Shown here one piece after another: positions 61,217 to 64,000 of a stretch of DNA of 64,000 bases. The stretch comes from Prorocentrum cordatum. Lineage: Eukaryota > Sar > Dinophyceae > Prorocentrales > Prorocentraceae. The notes under the pieces are model-generated. The model was not told the origin of the DNA. It did no database searches and saw only the letters and a list, made by a program, of their open reading frames with translations. The stretch is taken from the NCBI GenBank assembly GCA_963575745.1, contig CAUYUJ010008591.1, forward strand, positions 336,788-400,787, in the 5' to 3' direction. Each line of letters starts with the position of its first letter. Position 1 is the first letter of the stretch. A program made the position numbers and the translations under genes.

Positions 61217-61783
61217 TTAGAGCGCGTTTCTTTATGTTCGGCGATGACGGGCGTCATGGGGGGGGGAGGGAGGGCGGGGGGGGTATGACGTGACGCCCCC
61301 CCCCGCCGTGTCGCGGCGGCGGCCCCGGCGACACGCTATGCCTTGCGAGCGGATGGCGGACCCGGCGCTGGTTCCTGACACCGCAGGGAGCGTTCAACCT
61401 CAAACGATCGGCCGTTCCCGAAACGTCAGATCGTTCAGCATCGACCGAGTCCGGGTCGCCGGAGGAACTCAACGTGGAACGCCGGCGGCAGGGTCGCCGC
61501 TGGTCGACACGACGCGAACCGACCGAACATGATGCATACTGCGTGCTGAGGTCGGAGGCGCACGTCCGCCGCGAACTGCTGAGGTCGGAGGCGCACGTCC
61601 GCCGCGACCGCATGGCACACAGCCCGCGTAGCATCGATGGATCCCCGAGCTTTGCACGGCCAGCGCGCGACCGCAGCGGACCCCCGTGCGAGCAGACCTC
61701 TGAGCGCGCGCGTCGGCCAGCGCGGGCCGCACGCGCACGCAGCAGGATCGGGGAGGCGTAGGACGCGGGCACGGTGGGGGACC
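61217..61783. other. no recognisable gene
   Basis: Contains GTGTCGCGGCGGCGGCCCCG and GCGACACGCTATGC (D-like ends) at 61308-61342 and a 33-bp direct repeat of GAGGTCGGAGGCGCACGTCC at about 61548 and 61581. No protein recognised. Confidence 0.5.
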
Positions 61784-61985
61784 GGATGAGGAAGCGTTGG
61801 ACAAGGAGTCCAGGGCCTGGGAGCCAGCGGAACTCCAATCGCGCATCGGCAGTGGATGTTGCCGCCGCCCCCCTCAGAGAAGCTGGATGAGGAAGCGTTT
61901 GGCAGGGAGTCCAGGGCCTGGGAGCCGGTGGAACTCCAATCGCGCATCGGCAGTGGAGGTTGCCACCGCCCCCCTCAGGGAAGCA
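61784..61985. repeat. ~101-bp tandem duplication
   Basis: GGATGAGGAAGCGTT, AGTCCAGGGCCTGGGAGCC, GGAACTCCAATCGCGCATCG and CCGCCCCCCTCAG occur twice in a row with a few changes. Confidence 0.9.
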
Positions 61986-62198
61986 ACCCTCCAGGGTCTG
62001 AAGCCTCCCGTGCACGCCCCCACCGTACGGGGGGCTCGGGTTGGCCTGGCCAAGGCCATCAAGAAAACGACGAGGCCCAGTCTGAAATTGGGCGCGAACG
62101 CCCGCCGCAGACATCCCACGAAAACCGGACCGTCAGGATCCAGGACGCGCTCGTCAACCAAAGCGTCGGTCAGCACGAGTCCCGGCTCACTCGAGTCC

Positions 62199-62327
62199 TC
62201 GCCATCGCTCGGACGTCCATTTCCTGTGCATTTTTCGGTTTCGTGCGTGTTTTTCTTTGCTCGATGGTCCAGGATCGTCCTCAATGGTTCTCGCCGAGAA
62301 AAAATGCACACGTCCGAGCGATGCCAG
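62199..62327. mobile_element. family C element with 5-bp duplication
   Basis: CTCGCCATCGCTCGGACGTC to CACGTCCGAGCGATGCCAG, 129 bp, flanked by GAGTC (62194-62198 and 62328-62332). Confidence 0.9.
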
Positions 62328-62369
62328 GAGTCTCACGTTCCCCCGGTGTAAGCATCTCTGGGTGTGCTG

Positions 62370-62685
62370 AGGATAGCGTGCGGCTCCGCTCCGCGTGGCG
62401 GGCGGCTGGGAGCAGCTCGGGGCGTGGACGCTCGGGAACCAGGCGGTGCATCAGGGCTGGACCTCAACATCGTGTTCCCATTCGCTTTCGTTTTGTCTTC
62501 GCTGTGCTCTCCCTGTTTTCCTGTGCCTCCCTGCCAGAACGAGAAACAAAACCAAGCCGAAGTCCAGCAAAACAGCGTCTAGGTCCAGCCCGGAGGTGCA
62601 TAGCGCGCCGCGTCGAGGCGCGGTGGGCCAGCACCGGCGGAGCGACAGGCTGAGCCACAGCTCCCGGCCGCACACGCCCGAGAGG
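62370..62685. mobile_element. family D element, copy 3 (internally expanded)
   Basis: GAGGATAGCGTGCGGCTCCG at the left. CGGTGGGCCAGCACCGGCGG and AGCGACAGGCTGAGCCACAG at the right match the right half of 26822-27020. The ~150 bp in between (TTTCGTTTTGTCTTCGCTGT region) are foreign to the other copies. Confidence 0.65.
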
Positions 62686-62792
62686 GGCGCTTTGTGGGCA
62701 AGGGGGGGGCATCCGCTGCGCGGCTGTCCGGGAGCGCGGTCGGGGATCGGCATGTTAGCCATGCCCCTGCTTGCGCCCAGGCCCCACGATTA

Positions 62793-62949
62793 GGTCGGGC
62801 ATGTCATCCTACAGGCGGATCTTGGATCAAGCATTGAGATCCGCCAAGACAGGTTCAAACATAGTCAGCAGACCACGACAAAGCAGCCCCCATACTATGG
62901 CTTTAGTTACGGATCTGGCATATCCCTCCTGTAGAGGGGCATGCCCGAC
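62793..62949. mobile_element. family K inverted-repeat element, copy 3
   Basis: GGTCGGGCATGTCATCCTAC at the left, CCTCCTGTAGAGGGGCATGC and CCGAC at the right. Flanks TTA and TCA. Confidence 0.85.
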
Positions 62950-62974
62950 TCACTCCGACGAGGGGCCCCAGCGG

Positions 62975-63262
62975 CAGCTCGGATCGGCGGCGTGCCCAAG
63001 GGGGAAGCGAGAAGGAGCAGGCCTTCTCGAAGAGGCGGCGGGGCCTCTCCGAAGCCTGCGCACCTTATGAGAAGTCTTCTCTGCCTGTGGGCCCCAACGG
63101 CAGAGAACACTTCCCCAACGTTTGAGGAAGGCTTCCGAAAATTCTCAGAAGGCCAGAGACCTTCCCACAAGTTTGGGGAAGGCTTCGGAAATTTCTCAGG
63201 AGGCCAGATGTCACGCTAAAGCTTCTGAGAAGGCCCGCCCCGGCTCACTTCCTCCCCAGGCG
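62975..63262. mobile_element. family B-like fold-back element, diverged
   Basis: GGGGAAGCGAGAAGGAGCAG at the left and GGCCCGCCCCGGCTCACTTCC at the right, with AGAAGTCTTCTCTGCCTG, TTTGAGGAAGGCTTCCGAAA and TTTGGGGAAGGCTTCGGAAA inside. Longer than the other copies because of an internal duplication of the last motif. Confidence 0.65.
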
Positions 63263-63534
63263 CGCATGAGAAGATGCTGGCGTACAGGGGCCACGCCTTT
63301 TGTTAACCATGCCCCGCCCCCCCTGGCGCCCAGAGTGGGCAGCGGCACGAGGGGTATGGACCGAGCGTCGATCGTCGACGCGGGCGGGGGGCAAATCCGA
63401 AGCGCAAAGCGCTGCTGGTCCACCGCACTCCGCGATCGGGGGGCCCCTAAAAGCCCGCACCAAACGATCTCTCGGAGGCGGCCGGGGGGTCTGAACTGGC
63501 TGGGCCCCGAGAACTTCTATCAAGAAGGTACGTA

Positions 63535-63710
63535 CAGTCGAGGCGTTGACCTAAGGAACCCTAAATAAGGAACGAGGCCCCTATTTTCCATACGTTGAAC
63601 TTCGATTTCGTATCGAAAACCTAAAGAGAATCCAAGGCAAGCTGCGAAACACATAAGGAACGCGGAGCCCCTCCCCAACGAAAAGGGTTCCTTCTTCAGG
63701 GCCCCGACTG
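63535..63710. mobile_element. family E element, copy 5
   Basis: CAGTCGAGGCGTTGACCTAA to CAGGGCCCCGACTG, TA on both sides (63533-63534, 63711-63712). Confidence 0.9.
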
Positions 63711-63908
63711 TAAGGGCAAATCCGCTCAAACTCGGTCCCAGGGACCCCTCCCAGGGTCCACCTGGTGCAGTGGTTCACCCCAGGCATTTCCAGGCGGTCC
63801 TGTGGCCTGGAAGCGGTCCCCAGGGGCCGAAACAGGCAACAACCTCGTCGAACCCAGAACCTCGAACCTCGCCCCACCCTCCTGCCCATCAGAGCCAATC
63901 CGGTGGCA

Positions 63909-64000
63909 ACTCGTGGGAGCCTCCCATACCATCTTGTCGGCTCACGCGAGTCGACGCTGATCGACACTAGTCGACGCTATTCGACGCTGAATCGACGCTC
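63909..64000. mobile_element. family I element, left part, cut by the window end
   Basis: GGCAACTCGTGGGAGCCTCC, then GAGTCGACGCTGATCGACAC and further TCGACGCT units to the last base. Confidence 0.8.

Overview
The window looks like nuclear DNA of a dinoflagellate. Three things in the sequence support this. First, short copies of the dinoflagellate spliced leader (core CCATTTTGGCTCAAG) occur on the minus strand at 24945-25065, and a degenerate one at 33416-33436. Second, there is a Mei2-type RNA-binding exon with intron-like borders. Third, sparse genes lie in GC-rich DNA crowded with microsatellites, fold-back elements and decayed retroelements. The genus cannot be read from the sequence; a free-living, GC-rich genus such as Prorocentrum is only a guess.

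Layout. 1-8.8 kb: repeats (a 156-bp inverted-repeat element, a 377-bp tandem duplication full of GGGTCGCG units, the first copies of families A and B) and two weak coding candidates. 8.8-9.1 kb: one minus-strand exon of a Mei2-like RRM protein. 10.7-16.7 kb: a large unrecognised plus-strand coding region with Cys-rich zinc-site-like clusters, now split over several frames, followed by 460-bp and ~100-bp tandem repeats and bracketed by TG microsatellites. 19.8-25.1 kb: a nearly full-length but decayed LINE on the minus strand (coiled-coil ORF1, AP-type endonuclease, reverse transcriptase, C-terminal zinc knuckle). Its 5' end carries about six spliced-leader relics, and its reverse transcriptase is interrupted by a ~0.6 kb repeat element. 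30.5-31.4 kb: a second, fragmentary reverse transcriptase. 32.1-33.4 kb: the best gene of the window, an intact intronless 420-residue sugar-phosphate cyclase on the minus strand that most resembles 2-deoxy-scyllo-inosose synthase, with a degenerate spliced-leader relic about 100 bases upstream. 34.3-35.2 kb: a ~100-bp satellite. 37.9-39.8 kb: pieces of a multi-span membrane protein separated by a long open frame of unknown origin. 41-64 kb: almost only repeats, including several distinct non-autonomous element families with terminal inverted repeats.

Element families (my names): A, ~190 bp with ~40-bp terminal inverted repeats (5 copies); B, ~200-bp GA-rich fold-back (8 copies, some diverged); B2, ~155-bp hairpin (4 copies); C, ~130 bp with GCTCGGACGT arms and 5-bp duplications (4 copies); D, host of a nested C insertion (3 copies); E, ~170 bp, ends CAGTCGGGGC and flanked by TA (5 copies); G, ~230 bp (3 copies); I, an inverted-repeat element with an internal TCGACGCT array (3 loci); K, ~150 bp flanked by TTA (3 copies); M, arrays of an AAGAGGCCCC-like unit (4 loci). 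Only the cyclase looks like a functional complete gene. The genes show no operon or shared pathway; the common theme is RNA-mediated copying of spliced-leader mRNAs and heavy amplification of small elements.

All product names rest on reading motifs by eye; no database search was possible. Many open frames here use non-ATG first codons, and most long frames are translations of simple repeats, so they were left out.
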